Source of the DNA: Candidatus Peregrinibacteria bacterium
Lineage (GTDB): Bacteria; Patescibacteria; Gracilibacteria; UM-FILTER-43-11
DNA: 5,587 nt
NCBI GenBank assembly: GCA_030620215.1
Contig: JAUXFE010000049.1
Coordinates: 1 to 5,587 of the forward strand
Reading direction: 5' to 3'
A program made the position numbers and the translations under genes. Positions within the stretch are counted from its first letter, which is position 1. The number at the start of each line of letters is the position of its first letter. This document shows positions 1 to 5,587 of this stretch, one piece after another. Below the pieces are notes generated by a model that saw only the letters and a list, made by a program, of their open reading frames with translations, was not told where the DNA came from and did no database searches.

Positions 1-1019
1 AGAACCTCAACCTTCCCCTTAGCCCCAACATAAATCATATCCTCAATCCTCACTCCCCCAATTCCTTCTATATAAATCCCCGGTTCTATGGTAAACACCA
101 TGCCGGGTGCTACAACATCATCGGACTTTTCGCCGACATGAGGCATTTCGTGGATCTGAAAGCCGACCCCATGACCGGTTGAATGACCGAAATATTCACC
201 ATATCCGGCATCTTCTATAACTTTGCGGGCAGCTCTATCTATCTCACTGAACTTTTTCCCGACCTTGATAGATTTGATTCCGGCCTTGTTGGCCTCAAGC
301 ACTATTGAGTAAATTTTGTGTTCAATCCTAGTGGCTTTACTAAGGTAAAAAACACGTGTCATATCCGTTTTATAACCTTTGTATTTTATACCGAAATCTA
401 TCAATATTTTCTCACCTTTTTTCAGCTTTCTATGCTCTTTTAAATGATGCACATCCGCAGTTTCTTTACCAAAGCTGATAATCGGCGGAAATGAAAACCC
501 TTCCGCTCCCAACTTGCGGGCGATAGAGAGCAATCGCCACTCCATACAATCTTCACTCTGACCGACTTTAATTGTTTTAACAAAACGTTTCAGGATTTCT
601 TCCGTTATCTGAACTCCTTTTTTGATAATCCGGATCTCGGATGGCTCTTTGATCATCCGCACCTTCTCCAACAAATCCCCTATCGGCTTAAATTTAACGC
701 CGGATAGTGTCTTTTTTAGGTCTCTTAGCCCTGCAACAGTTATAAACTGATCCTCAAATCCAATAGTCTTATACTTGCCCATCAGCGCATTCAGCCCTTT
801 ATTCCTGTCATAAACCTCAACCCCTTTCATCAACTGCTTTTTAGCGGATCTGAAATAACGGAAATCGGTGATTAAAAAAGCCTTTTTGGGCGTGATGAAT
901 AAGTGCCTGTTCGTCCCGACAAAGTTAGATAAATAACGGACATTATGAGGTTTGGAAATAAGCAAAGCGCTTAGGCCATGCTTGGGGAGTTCTTTTTGTA
1001 AGTTTTTAATGCGCTGCAC
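1..1019 (-). CDS. Xaa-Pro aminopeptidase/dipeptidase, M24B family, 3' end outside window
   Basis: Metallopeptidase expected to cleave the bond before proline in peptides, in the cytoplasm. The frame reads 339 full residues and runs off position 1, so probably only 15-20 C-terminal residues are missing. Residues 1 to about 120 look like a creatinase-type N-domain (SKPHNVRYLSNF near 22, TDFRY at 51). The pita-bread catalytic domain follows. The five metal ligands of M24 are visible: D208 (IDFG), D219 (TDMTR), H283 (STGHGVG), E312 (TIEPG) and E326 (RIED), with the substrate-site His at 191/192. I chose GTG at 1019 because a stop lies in frame at 1029-1031 with no ATG between, and MQRIKNLQKEL is a typical family N-terminus. 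No Shine-Dalgarno is visible; the start lies 21 bp after the upstream gene's stop, so translational coupling is possible. PepP and PepQ cannot be separated from this sequence. Confidence 0.95.
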   Translation of the reverse strand, partial: MQRIKNLQKELPKHGLSALLISKPHNVRYLSNFVGTNRHLFITPKKAFLITDFRYFRSAKKQLMKGVEVYDRNKGLNALMGKYKTIGFEDQFITVAGLRDLKKTLSGVKFKPIGDLLEKVRMIKEPSEIRIIKKGVQITEEILKRFVKTIKVGQSEDCMEWRLLSIARKLGAEGFSFPPIISFGKETADVHHLKEHRKLKKGEKILIDFGIKYKGYKTDMTRVFYLSKATRIEHKIYSIVLEANKAGIKSIKVGKKFSEIDRAARKVIEDAGYGEYFGHSTGHGVGFQIHEMPHVGEKSDDVVAPGMVFTIEPGIYIEGIGGVRIEDMIYVGAKGKVEV

Positions 1020-1040
1020 ACCACTAGTCTAGGCGAGTTT

Positions 1041-1313
1041 TTAGCTGGGGTCAATTAACGATTCTAACGCGTCCCTTGCTCTAAGAATAACGAAACACCT
1101 TAACTTATTCTTTCGTAAACCCAATATATCATCAATTAACCTGGTTAAATCATCGATCTGAACTTCGCTTCTTCCGCGACGCTTTAATACGTCAGCTCTT
1201 CCAATAACCAGCTCTTTCACACGTTTCGCTTGTTTCTCAGGCAACCCCTCATCAGCCAAAACAGGCACTAAAGACGAAATATCCAAATCTAATTTTGTTT
1301 CTTGGGAAGGCAT
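1041..1313 (-). CDS. Small charged orphan protein, 90 residues
   Basis: I do not recognise this protein. It has no signal peptide and no membrane segment. Residues 25-75 are rich in Lys, Arg, Asp and Glu and look helical, with a basic turn KRRGRSEVQIDDL at about 44-56 followed by another helix. The arrangement (helix, basic loop, short beta-like stretch, Asp-capped helix) faintly recalls the second half of a histone fold, but this is only an impression and no function is claimed. ATG at 1313 is the only sensible start; no Shine-Dalgarno precedes it. A promoter-like pair lies just upstream. The stop is 21 bp before the peptidase start on the same strand, so the two are probably one transcript. 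Codon use resembles the peptidase gene, which favours a real resident gene. Confidence 0.62.
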   Translation of the reverse strand: MPSQETKLDLDISSLVPVLADEGLPEKQAKRVKELVIGRADVLKRRGRSEVQIDDLTRLIDDILGLRKNKLRCFVILRARDALESLIDPS

Positions 1314-1337
1314 TTAAATATTAATTACGGGAGGTTA

Positions 1338-1366
1338 TTTTTAACATAAAAATAATTTGAAGTCAA
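1338..1366 (-). promoter_or_regulatory. Candidate sigma70-type promoter for the 90-residue gene and peptidase
   Basis: Read on the - strand, TTGACT (1366-1361, 5/6 to consensus) is followed after 17 bp by TAAAAA (1343-1338, 4/6). Two bases later comes ACCTCC (1335-1330), then 16 bp to the ATG at 1313. The same order of elements precedes the other - strand orphan near 4433. The start of transcription is inferred to be near 1331, giving a very short leader. Confidence 0.45.
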
Positions 1367-1390
1367 TATTTATTAGTAGTAATGTCTAAT

Positions 1391-1464
1391 TAATCCACAC
1401 AAGGACTCACCCGGCTGCGCACTTTGCGCTCGTCGCCCTCTCTGTCTACCTATGACAGAGAGGG
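1391..1464 (+). repeat. Left structured end of DUF559 cassette
   Basis: Inverted partner of 1893-1966. It contains GGACTCACCC (1403-1412), a small hairpin with 5-bp stem and 3-nt loop (1417-1429), the invariant block CGTCGCCCTCTCT, and a perfect 11-bp stem with 7-nt loop (CCCTCTCTGTC 1436-1446 with GACAGAGAGGG 1454-1464). On this side only, GGGTGAGTC at 1468-1476 is the exact reverse complement of 1404-1412, so the region can close into a stem bearing two hairpins. The stop codon of the nuclease gene lies at the edge of the large hairpin loop. There is no T-run after the stem, so an ordinary intrinsic terminator is unlikely. Confidence 0.85.
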
Positions 1465-1823
1465 TAAGGGTGAGTCAAAAAGTTTTTCAACTCCTTTAAT
1501 ACAGAATCGATATTGTTTAGAACTTCTTCGTTTTTAAAACGTATTACGCTGTAACCGAGGGAATTTAGTAAATAGGTACAATGTTCATCATATTTTTCCT
1601 GTTGCCCGTGTATCCCTCCATCAATTTCAACGATTAACCTTTTTCCAGCACAGAAAAAATCAGCGATAAAAAATCTTTTCTCATTATTGATTTTAAAACG
1701 TATAGAATATTGTCTGGTGAATTTTTTACCATCAAATCTTCTGTTTCTGACCTTTTCCCAAAAAATTTTCTCGGCATCCGTTTGTTCTTTTCTTAACTTT
1801 CTACATAAATCTATTGAAGTCAT
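1446..1823 (-). CDS. DUF559 / Vsr-like endonuclease-domain protein
   Basis: A 125-residue protein of the DUF559 family, a small restriction-endonuclease fold related to very-short-patch-repair nucleases. Visible family marks are the N-terminal helix with TDAEKIFWEKVRNR (15-28), FTRQYSI (35-41), IADFFCAGKRLIVEIDGGIH (53-72) and GYSVIRFKNEEVLNNID (90-106). D55, E66 and probably Q38 are the likely metal-binding or catalytic residues by family analogy; H72 is also conserved. The natural target is not known. ATG at 1823 gives the expected N-terminus; no Shine-Dalgarno is seen. The last nine residues (THPYPLCHR, 117-125) and the stop are encoded by the cassette's left end rather than by the domain. 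It is the only gene between the two inverted ends. Confidence 0.92.
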   Translation of the reverse strand: MTSIDLCRKLRKEQTDAEKIFWEKVRNRRFDGKKFTRQYSIRFKINNEKRFFIADFFCAGKRLIVEIDGGIHGQQEKYDEHCTYLLNSLGYSVIRFKNEEVLNNIDSVLKELKNFLTHPYPLCHR

Positions 1824-1860
1824 AATTAATCTTATTCAAATACTACGTTTTTCAAAACAG

Positions 1861-1899
1861 GAGAGGATTATAACATAATCACAAAATATAATCCCTCTC
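1861..1899. repeat. Alternative hairpin inside right end of DUF559 cassette
   Basis: GAGAGGATTATA (1861-1872) can pair with TATAATCCCTCTC (1887-1899), with a single bulged base and a 14-nt loop. This uses the same CCCTCTC arm that forms the main right-end hairpin with 1911-1921, so the two structures exclude each other. The pairing is read directly; any switching role is speculation. Confidence 0.5.
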
Positions 1900-1966
1900 T
1901 AGCATGAGTAGCTAGAGAGGGCGACGTGTGCGTAGCACAAAGTCGGGTGAGTCCCTGTACGAATTA
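1893..1966 (-). repeat. Right structured end of DUF559 cassette
   Basis: Inverted partner of 1391-1464, same length, ungapped. The large hairpin is CCCTCTCTAGC (1893-1903), 7-nt loop, GCTAGAGAGGG (1911-1921): 11 perfect pairs. The small hairpin is TGTGC (1927-1931), loop GTA, GCACA (1935-1939). GGGTGAGTCC (1945-1954) is the exact complement of 1403-1412 at the other end. Compared with the left end, both stem-tip pairs that differ have changed on both sides, so pairing is kept. The extra inner GGGTGAGTC arm found at the left end is missing here. Confidence 0.85.
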
Positions 1967-2042
1967 AGTGATAAAAAACTAATTCCCAATCATATTGATT
2001 TTTTGATAAGATAAACATTACTAATTCTTAATTTAAAAAGAC
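1967..2042 (+). promoter_or_regulatory. purC leader region with weak promoter-like sequence
   Basis: This AT-rich spacer separates the cassette from purC and is the only room left for a purC promoter unless the cassette supplies one. TTGATA (2003-2008) and CTTAAT (2027-2032) are 18 bp apart and would start transcription within a few bases of the purC ATG. A second possibility is the extended -10-like TGATAAGAT at 2004-2012, which lacks a matching -35. Neither is strong. Confidence 0.25.
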
Positions 2043-3011
2043 ATGCCCGACAGAGCCCTCATCAAAGCAAACTTAAAAAACACTCTAATCGAAACCAATT
2101 TCAAAGGAGTAACTAAAATCCACACCGGTAAGGTGCGCGATACTTACGAAAAAGACGGTAAAATGATCCTCGTAACAACTGATCGCCAATCTGCTTTCGA
2201 TAGGATTCTGGCATCCGTTCCATTCAAAGGTGCAGTACTCAATCAATTCAGCGCGTTCTGGTTTGAGAAAACTAAGGACATAGTGGATAACCACATTATT
2301 TCAATCCCGGATCCAAACATTGCAATAGTTAAAAAAGTTAAGATATTCCCGGTTGAAGTTGTAATACGTGGCTACATAACAGGTTCGACAGACACATCCG
2401 CTTGGGTTAATTATAATAATGGGGAAAGGATTTTCTGCGGAGTGCATTTGGAAGAAGGTTTAAAAAAGAATCAGAAATTCGACACTCCGATTATTACTCC
2501 GACTACAAAAGCCGAAGACCACGATGAAAAGATTTCAAGAGAGGAAATTATTGCTCAGGGCTTAGTATCAGAAGAAAAATGGGACAAGATCGAAGAATAC
2601 GCACTTGCCGTTTTCAAACGCGGACAGGAAATGGCAGCTGAAAAAGGATTCATCTTAGTGGATACCAAATATGAATTTGGTGAAGATGAAGAAGGTAATA
2701 TAGTTTTGGCAGACGAAGTGAACACACCCGATTCATCCAGATACTGGGTAGCCGATACATACGAGGAAAGATTCGCAAAAGGAGAAGAGCCCCAAAGTTT
2801 CGACAAAGAATTCCTACGCCTTTGGTTCGTAGACCACTGCGATCCATACAACGACGAGACTCTACCGGACGCACCGGATGATTTGGTGGAAGAACTTTCC
2901 TACAGATATATTGAAATCTACGAAAAACTAACCGGAAAAGAATTCGTGTATAATGCAGATAAGCCGATCCACGACAGAATTCAGGAAAATTTGAATAGCT
3001 ACTTTTCGTAG
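2043..3011 (+). CDS. purC: Phosphoribosylaminoimidazole-succinocarboxamide (SAICAR) synthase
   Basis: Joins CAIR and aspartate with ATP to make SAICAR, in the cytoplasm, in de novo purine synthesis. At 322 residues it is the long form resembling yeast ADE1 rather than the roughly 240-residue form of E. coli and B. subtilis. Motifs in order: GKVRD (29-33, nucleotide-binding loop), TDRQSAFDR (46-54), VIRGYITGS (107-115), KAEDHD (156-161), LVDTKYEFG (205-213) and DEVNTPDSSRYW (224-235), followed by EERFAKGEEPQSFDKEFLR, typical of the long form. All are intact, so it should be active. ATG at 2043 begins a normal family N-terminus; only a weak AAAAAG lies before it. The stop at 3009-3011 is two bases before an AT-rich repeat. 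It is the first gene of the purC-purE-purB series. Confidence 0.97.
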   Translation: MPDRALIKANLKNTLIETNFKGVTKIHTGKVRDTYEKDGKMILVTTDRQSAFDRILASVPFKGAVLNQFSAFWFEKTKDIVDNHIISIPDPNIAIVKKVKIFPVEVVIRGYITGSTDTSAWVNYNNGERIFCGVHLEEGLKKNQKFDTPIITPTTKAEDHDEKISREEIIAQGLVSEEKWDKIEEYALAVFKRGQEMAAEKGFILVDTKYEFGEDEEGNIVLADEVNTPDSSRYWVADTYEERFAKGEEPQSFDKEFLRLWFVDHCDPYNDETLPDAPDDLVEELSYRYIEIYEKLTGKEFVYNADKPIHDRIQENLNSYFS

Positions 3012-3013
3012 AA

Positions 3014-3044
3014 GTTTTAAATTTTAAGTTTTAAGTTTTAAAAC
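3014..3044 (-). repeat. AT-rich repeat, copy 1 (inverted to copy 2)
   Basis: Made of TTTTAAG-type units starting two bases after the purC stop. Its reverse complement matches 3473-3503 at 28 of 31 positions, so the two copies bracket the four-helix-bundle gene in inverted orientation. Low complexity makes chance similarity easier than for mixed-base DNA, but the 20-base identical core is notable. Confidence 0.7.
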
Positions 3045-3107
3045 ACTGTAATATAGTATAAGATGTTACTTGAATTTATTGTATTTAATTGAATAACTAG
3101 AATTAAG

Positions 3108-3464
3108 ATGAAAAAATATGGACTAGAAGAAAGAACACTGGAGTTTAGCAAAAAACTCTTAATGCTTGTTAAAAGTATACCAAGGTCAATTGATAATTAT
3201 CCGCTCATTAAACAAGTTACGAAATCTGGTACAAGTATTGGAGCTAACTATATGGAGGCCAATGGAGCTGAGTCAAAAAATGATTTTAAGCACAAAATTC
3301 GAATATCACTCAAGGAAGCCAGGGAAACAAAATATTGGATAAAATTGTTGCTGTCCACTAACCCTGAAAAAGCCAATGAACTTGAAGCGTTACTTAAGGA
3401 GTCACATGAGCTAACTCTAATTTTTGCCAAAATAATAATTACATGTAATACTAAAAACACATAA
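3108..3464 (+). CDS. Four helix bundle protein (23S rRNA-intervening-sequence protein family)
   Basis: A 118-residue member of the S23/four-helix-bundle family (TIGR02436-like), first known from open frames in 23S rRNA intervening sequences and often found alone in genomes. The family core is clear: QVTKSGTSIGANYMEANGAESKNDF (36-60) and KHKIRISLKEARETKYWIKLL (61-81), with flanking amphipathic helices; length is normal. The molecular role is unsettled; relatives form oligomeric bundles, and Avd of diversity-generating retroelements is a distant member. No retroelement or rRNA is present here. ATG at 3108 fits the family start; no Shine-Dalgarno. It lies between purC and purE, bounded on both sides by inverted AT-rich repeats, and has no evident link to purine metabolism, so it looks like an insertion. 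Confidence 0.95.
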   Translation: MKKYGLEERTLEFSKKLLMLVKSIPRSIDNYPLIKQVTKSGTSIGANYMEANGAESKNDFKHKIRISLKEARETKYWIKLLLSTNPEKANELEALLKESHELTLIFAKIIITCNTKNT

Positions 3465-3472
3465 ATCGAGAG

Positions 3473-3503
3473 AATTTAAAACTTAAAACTTAAAAATTAA
3501 AAC
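3473..3503 (+). repeat. AT-rich repeat, copy 2, directly before purE
   Basis: CTTAAAA-type units ending one base before the purE ATG, matching the reverse complement of 3014-3044 at 28 of 31 positions and similar in sense to 4516-4549 before purB. It therefore forms the whole immediate upstream region of purE and takes the place of a Shine-Dalgarno. Confidence 0.7.
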
Positions 3504-3504
3504 T

Positions 3505-3954
3505 ATGTTAGTACCAATCCTTATGGGCTCAAAGTCAGACGAAAGCCACGCCCGCAAAATCGCAGAACATTTAGAAAGATTCGGAGTAAAAGCCGAACTC
3601 TACGTTTGCTCCGCTCACAAAGTACCTGAACTGGTTTTAAGTATTGTGGATGACTTTAATAAGATAAATGACGATATTTGCTATATAACAATTGCCGGAC
3701 GCTCAAACGGACTATCAGGTGTTGTAGCGGCAAATTAAATTCATCCGGTTATCGCCTGCCCACCGTTTAAAGACAAGGCGGATTACTTAGCAAACATCCA
3801 TTCATCCACTCAAATGCCATCCGACACACCTGCCATGACAGTTATCGACCCTCAAAATGCCGCAATGGCCGCATTAAGGATATTGGCTCTCACAGATAAA
3901 GGGCTTCGCAAACAAGTCGCGAAACATATTAATGAAGTAAAGGAGGCGTTTTAA
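3505..3954 (+). pseudogene. purE: Class II AIR carboxylase PurE, interrupted by one in-frame TAA
   Basis: Converts AIR and CO2 to CAIR. The frame reads 77 residues to TAA at 3736-3738, then continues in the same frame for 71 more residues to TAA at 3952-3954, giving 148 residues plus the interrupting codon. Motifs: MGSKSD (7-12), CSAHK (35-39) and AGRSNGLSG (64-72) before the stop; IACPPF (83-88), SSTQMPS (100-106) and DPQNAAMAALRILAL after it. GRSNGLSG in place of the class I AGGAAHLPG marks class II, as in Treponema denticola and the animal enzyme, so no PurK is needed. The downstream half has no other defect. A 77-residue product would lack a large part of the fold and is unlikely to work. 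A restart at ATG 3814 is possible but would omit the CPP segment. A fresh nonsense mutation, a base-call error or readthrough all fit. The call of purE is firm; whether it is inactive is not. Confidence 0.9.
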
Positions 3955-3963
3955 GACTTAAAA
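3949..3963. terminator. Short palindrome at convergent gene ends
   Basis: TTTTAAG-A-CTTAAAA is a perfect 7-bp inverted repeat about one base. It contains both the purE stop and the stop of the opposing orphan gene. It resembles one unit of the AT-rich repeats at 3014, 3473 and 4516. It might act as a weak bidirectional terminator, though it has no GC-rich stem. Confidence 0.3.
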
Positions 3964-4433
3964 TCAATTTCAGGAAAAGATTTTTTTAAAACATTTTGCC
4001 TTATAGTTGTTTCGTTTTTATATATACCTTTTATAACTTCCGAATAATCATCTTTTAAAGCTATCAGCTTTATCATTCTCGCAACTTTTTCAATATCATA
4101 AGCTTTAATAATTTCAATAATGTAATTATTAAATTTATCTTTATTGTTAGGATAATTTTCTAAATAACTAAACCCAACTGGTAATTCTTTTGCTATAGCA
4201 ATGTCTTCATCAAATAAAGTGCAATCACTTATAATTCTTTGGAGCATACGAAAATGTTGAATTGTAGATTCAACATTACCCCTGTTTATTTTATCATTAT
4301 TATCATATCTAGATAACAAATTTTCTATAACAACTCTTTTTAATTCAATTGATGAAATTTGTCTTATAAGGAGATGTTCTTCTGCTAAAGAAGTTTTTCT
4401 GGATCTAAATATCTTTTCTGAAGAAAGTGGCAT
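3951..4433 (-). CDS. Orphan helical protein, about 160 residues
   Basis: I do not recognise this protein. From ATG at 4433 (MPLSSEKIF) it has 160 residues. A TTG at 4484 would add 17 residues, but that stretch overlaps the promoter-like pair and the ACCTCC element, so I prefer the ATG. It is mostly helical and rich in Ile, Lys, Asn and Glu, with no membrane segment, signal peptide or known catalytic motif. Segments such as SLAEEHLLIRQISSIELKRVVIENLLSRYD suggest a helical bundle. It is even more AT-rich than the pur genes beside it, which fits acquisition. Its stop overlaps the purE stop tail to tail, and it separates purE from purB on the opposite strand, so it would be transcribed against the purine genes. 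Confidence 0.65.
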   Translation of the reverse strand: MPLSSEKIFRSRKTSLAEEHLLIRQISSIELKRVVIENLLSRYDNNDKINRGNVESTIQHFRMLQRIISDCTLFDEDIAIAKELPVGFSYLENYPNNKDKFNNYIIEIIKAYDIEKVARMIKLIALKDDYSEVIKGIYKNETTIRQNVLKKSFPEIDFKS

Positions 4434-4446
4434 ATTAATTAATGTT

Positions 4447-4457
4447 AAGGAGGTGAT
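4447..4457 (+). promoter_or_regulatory. Perfect 11-base Shine-Dalgarno-like sequence without a reading frame
   Basis: AAGGAGGTGAT on + is fully complementary to the 16S rRNA 3' tail; on - it reads ATCACCTCCTT, the tail itself. On + no usable start follows: the nearest, TTG at 4471, is followed at once by TAA. On - it lies in the leader of the orphan gene starting at 4433, next to its candidate -10. Role unknown. Confidence 0.5.
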
Positions 4458-4484
4458 TTTACAACAAATTTTGTAATTGTACAA
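4456..4484 (-). promoter_or_regulatory. Candidate promoter of the 160-residue orphan
   Basis: On the - strand TTGTAC (4484-4479, 3/6) is followed after 17 bp by TAAAAT (4461-4456, 5/6), one base, then ACCTCC (4454-4449) and 15 bp to the ATG at 4433. The order and spacing match the elements before the 90-residue gene at 1313. TTGTACAA (4477-4484) is also a perfect palindrome, and TTACAA/TTGTAA (4459-4464, 4471-4476) an inverted pair, so an operator is possible. Confidence 0.4.
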
Positions 4485-4515
4485 GTCCTAAAAAAAATAT
4501 ATACTGAAAGAACCA

Positions 4516-4549
4516 AATTAAAATTTAAAACTTAAAATTTAAAACTTAA
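4516..4549 (+). repeat. AT-rich repeat, copy 3, directly before purB
   Basis: AATTTAAAACTTAAAA-type units running straight into the purB ATG, in the same orientation as copy 2 before purE. With the short palindrome at 3949-3963 it brackets the orphan gene, less cleanly than copies 1 and 2 bracket the four-helix-bundle gene. Confidence 0.6.

Positions 4550-5587
<1,038 letters not shown>

Larger units (their letters stand above)
1391..1966. mobile_element. DUF559 endonuclease cassette with structured inverted ends
   Basis: A 576-bp unit whose two 74-bp ends (1391-1464 and 1893-1966) are inverted copies that align without a gap at 55 of 74 positions. The only gene inside is the DUF559 nuclease on -. 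AATTAA occurs at both outer borders (1388-1393 and 1962-1967) and could be a target duplication, but it is short and AT-rich. No transposase is encoded, so movement would need the nuclease itself or a helper in trans. The unit sits between two unrelated transcription units, the - strand peptidase pair and the + strand purine cluster. That it is mobile is inferred; the paired ends are seen directly. Confidence 0.6.

Noticed and set aside
1436..1464. Large left hairpin as an intrinsic terminator
   Set aside because: The stem contains the nuclease gene's last codons and has no T-run after it in either direction; the matching copy at 1893-1921 argues for an element end.
1687..1878. 63-residue + strand frame starting with MILKRIEYCLV
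   Set aside because: Antisense shadow of the DUF559 gene, whose family motifs are clear on the other strand.
2085..2294. - strand frame of 69 residues inside purC
   Set aside because: Lies wholly within the conserved purC sequence and matches nothing; a shadow.
2555..2874. Two overlapping - strand frames inside purC
   Set aside because: Both are opposite conserved purC motifs (LVDTKYEFG, DEVNTPDSSRYW) and overlap each other; shadows.
3045..3107. Promoter for the four-helix-bundle gene
   Set aside because: Several TATA-like and TTGA-like words occur in this AT-rich stretch but no pair has acceptable spacing and match.
3248..3460. - strand frame of 70 residues opposite the four-helix-bundle gene
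   Set aside because: Opposite the diagnostic family core; a shadow.
3505..3954. Alternative genetic code explaining the purE stop
   Set aside because: The codon is TAA, not TGA; TAA ends other genes here, and no in-frame TGA occurs in the conserved genes.
4434..4484. TTG start extending the orphan protein by 17 residues
   Set aside because: The extension is encoded by the promoter-like and ACCTCC stretch, and an ATG with the same context as the 90-residue gene is available.
3014..4549. AT-rich repeats as a CRISPR array
   Set aside because: Copies are far apart, partly inverted, low in complexity and separated by genes, not by uniform spacers.

Overview
The window is AT-rich bacterial DNA holding a short purine-biosynthesis cluster (purC, purE and the first three quarters of purB, all on +) broken up by accessory genes. 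Upstream, on the - strand, are a peptidase gene and a small orphan gene. The organism cannot be named from this stretch. None of the eight starts has a convincing Shine-Dalgarno sequence. The 23S-intervening-type four-helix-bundle gene and the DUF559 nuclease gene are common in Patescibacteria (CPR) and Bacteroidota, among others. My weak guess is an uncultivated lineage of that sort. The code looks standard: about 1,700 sense codons read without an in-frame TGA.

Layout. 1-1019 (-): M24 metallopeptidase of the Xaa-Pro type, C-terminus cut by the window edge. 1041-1313 (-): 90-residue orphan just upstream, probably co-transcribed. 1391-1966: a 576-bp cassette with 74-bp structured ends in inverted orientation, carrying one DUF559/Vsr-like endonuclease gene (-). 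2043-3011 (+): purC, long ADE1-like SAICAR synthase. 3014-3503: four-helix-bundle gene (+) between two near-identical AT-rich inverted repeats that abut purC's stop and purE's start. 3505-3954 (+): class II purE interrupted by one in-frame TAA at 3736-3738, with the rest of the frame intact. 3951-4433 (-): orphan gene convergent with purE, with related AT-rich repeats at both sides. 4550-end (+): purB, E. coli type, truncated by the window edge.

How the genes fit. PurE converts AIR to CAIR, PurC converts CAIR to SAICAR, and PurB releases fumarate from SAICAR (and from adenylosuccinate), so the cluster encodes three consecutive steps of de novo IMP synthesis. PurE is the class II (direct CO2) type, so PurK would not be needed. 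The TAA in purE would block the pathway unless it is a sequencing or assembly error, is read through, or purE exists elsewhere. The two most unusual signals are the DUF559 cassette, whose ends differ in sequence yet keep the same hairpin through compensatory changes, and the interrupted purE.
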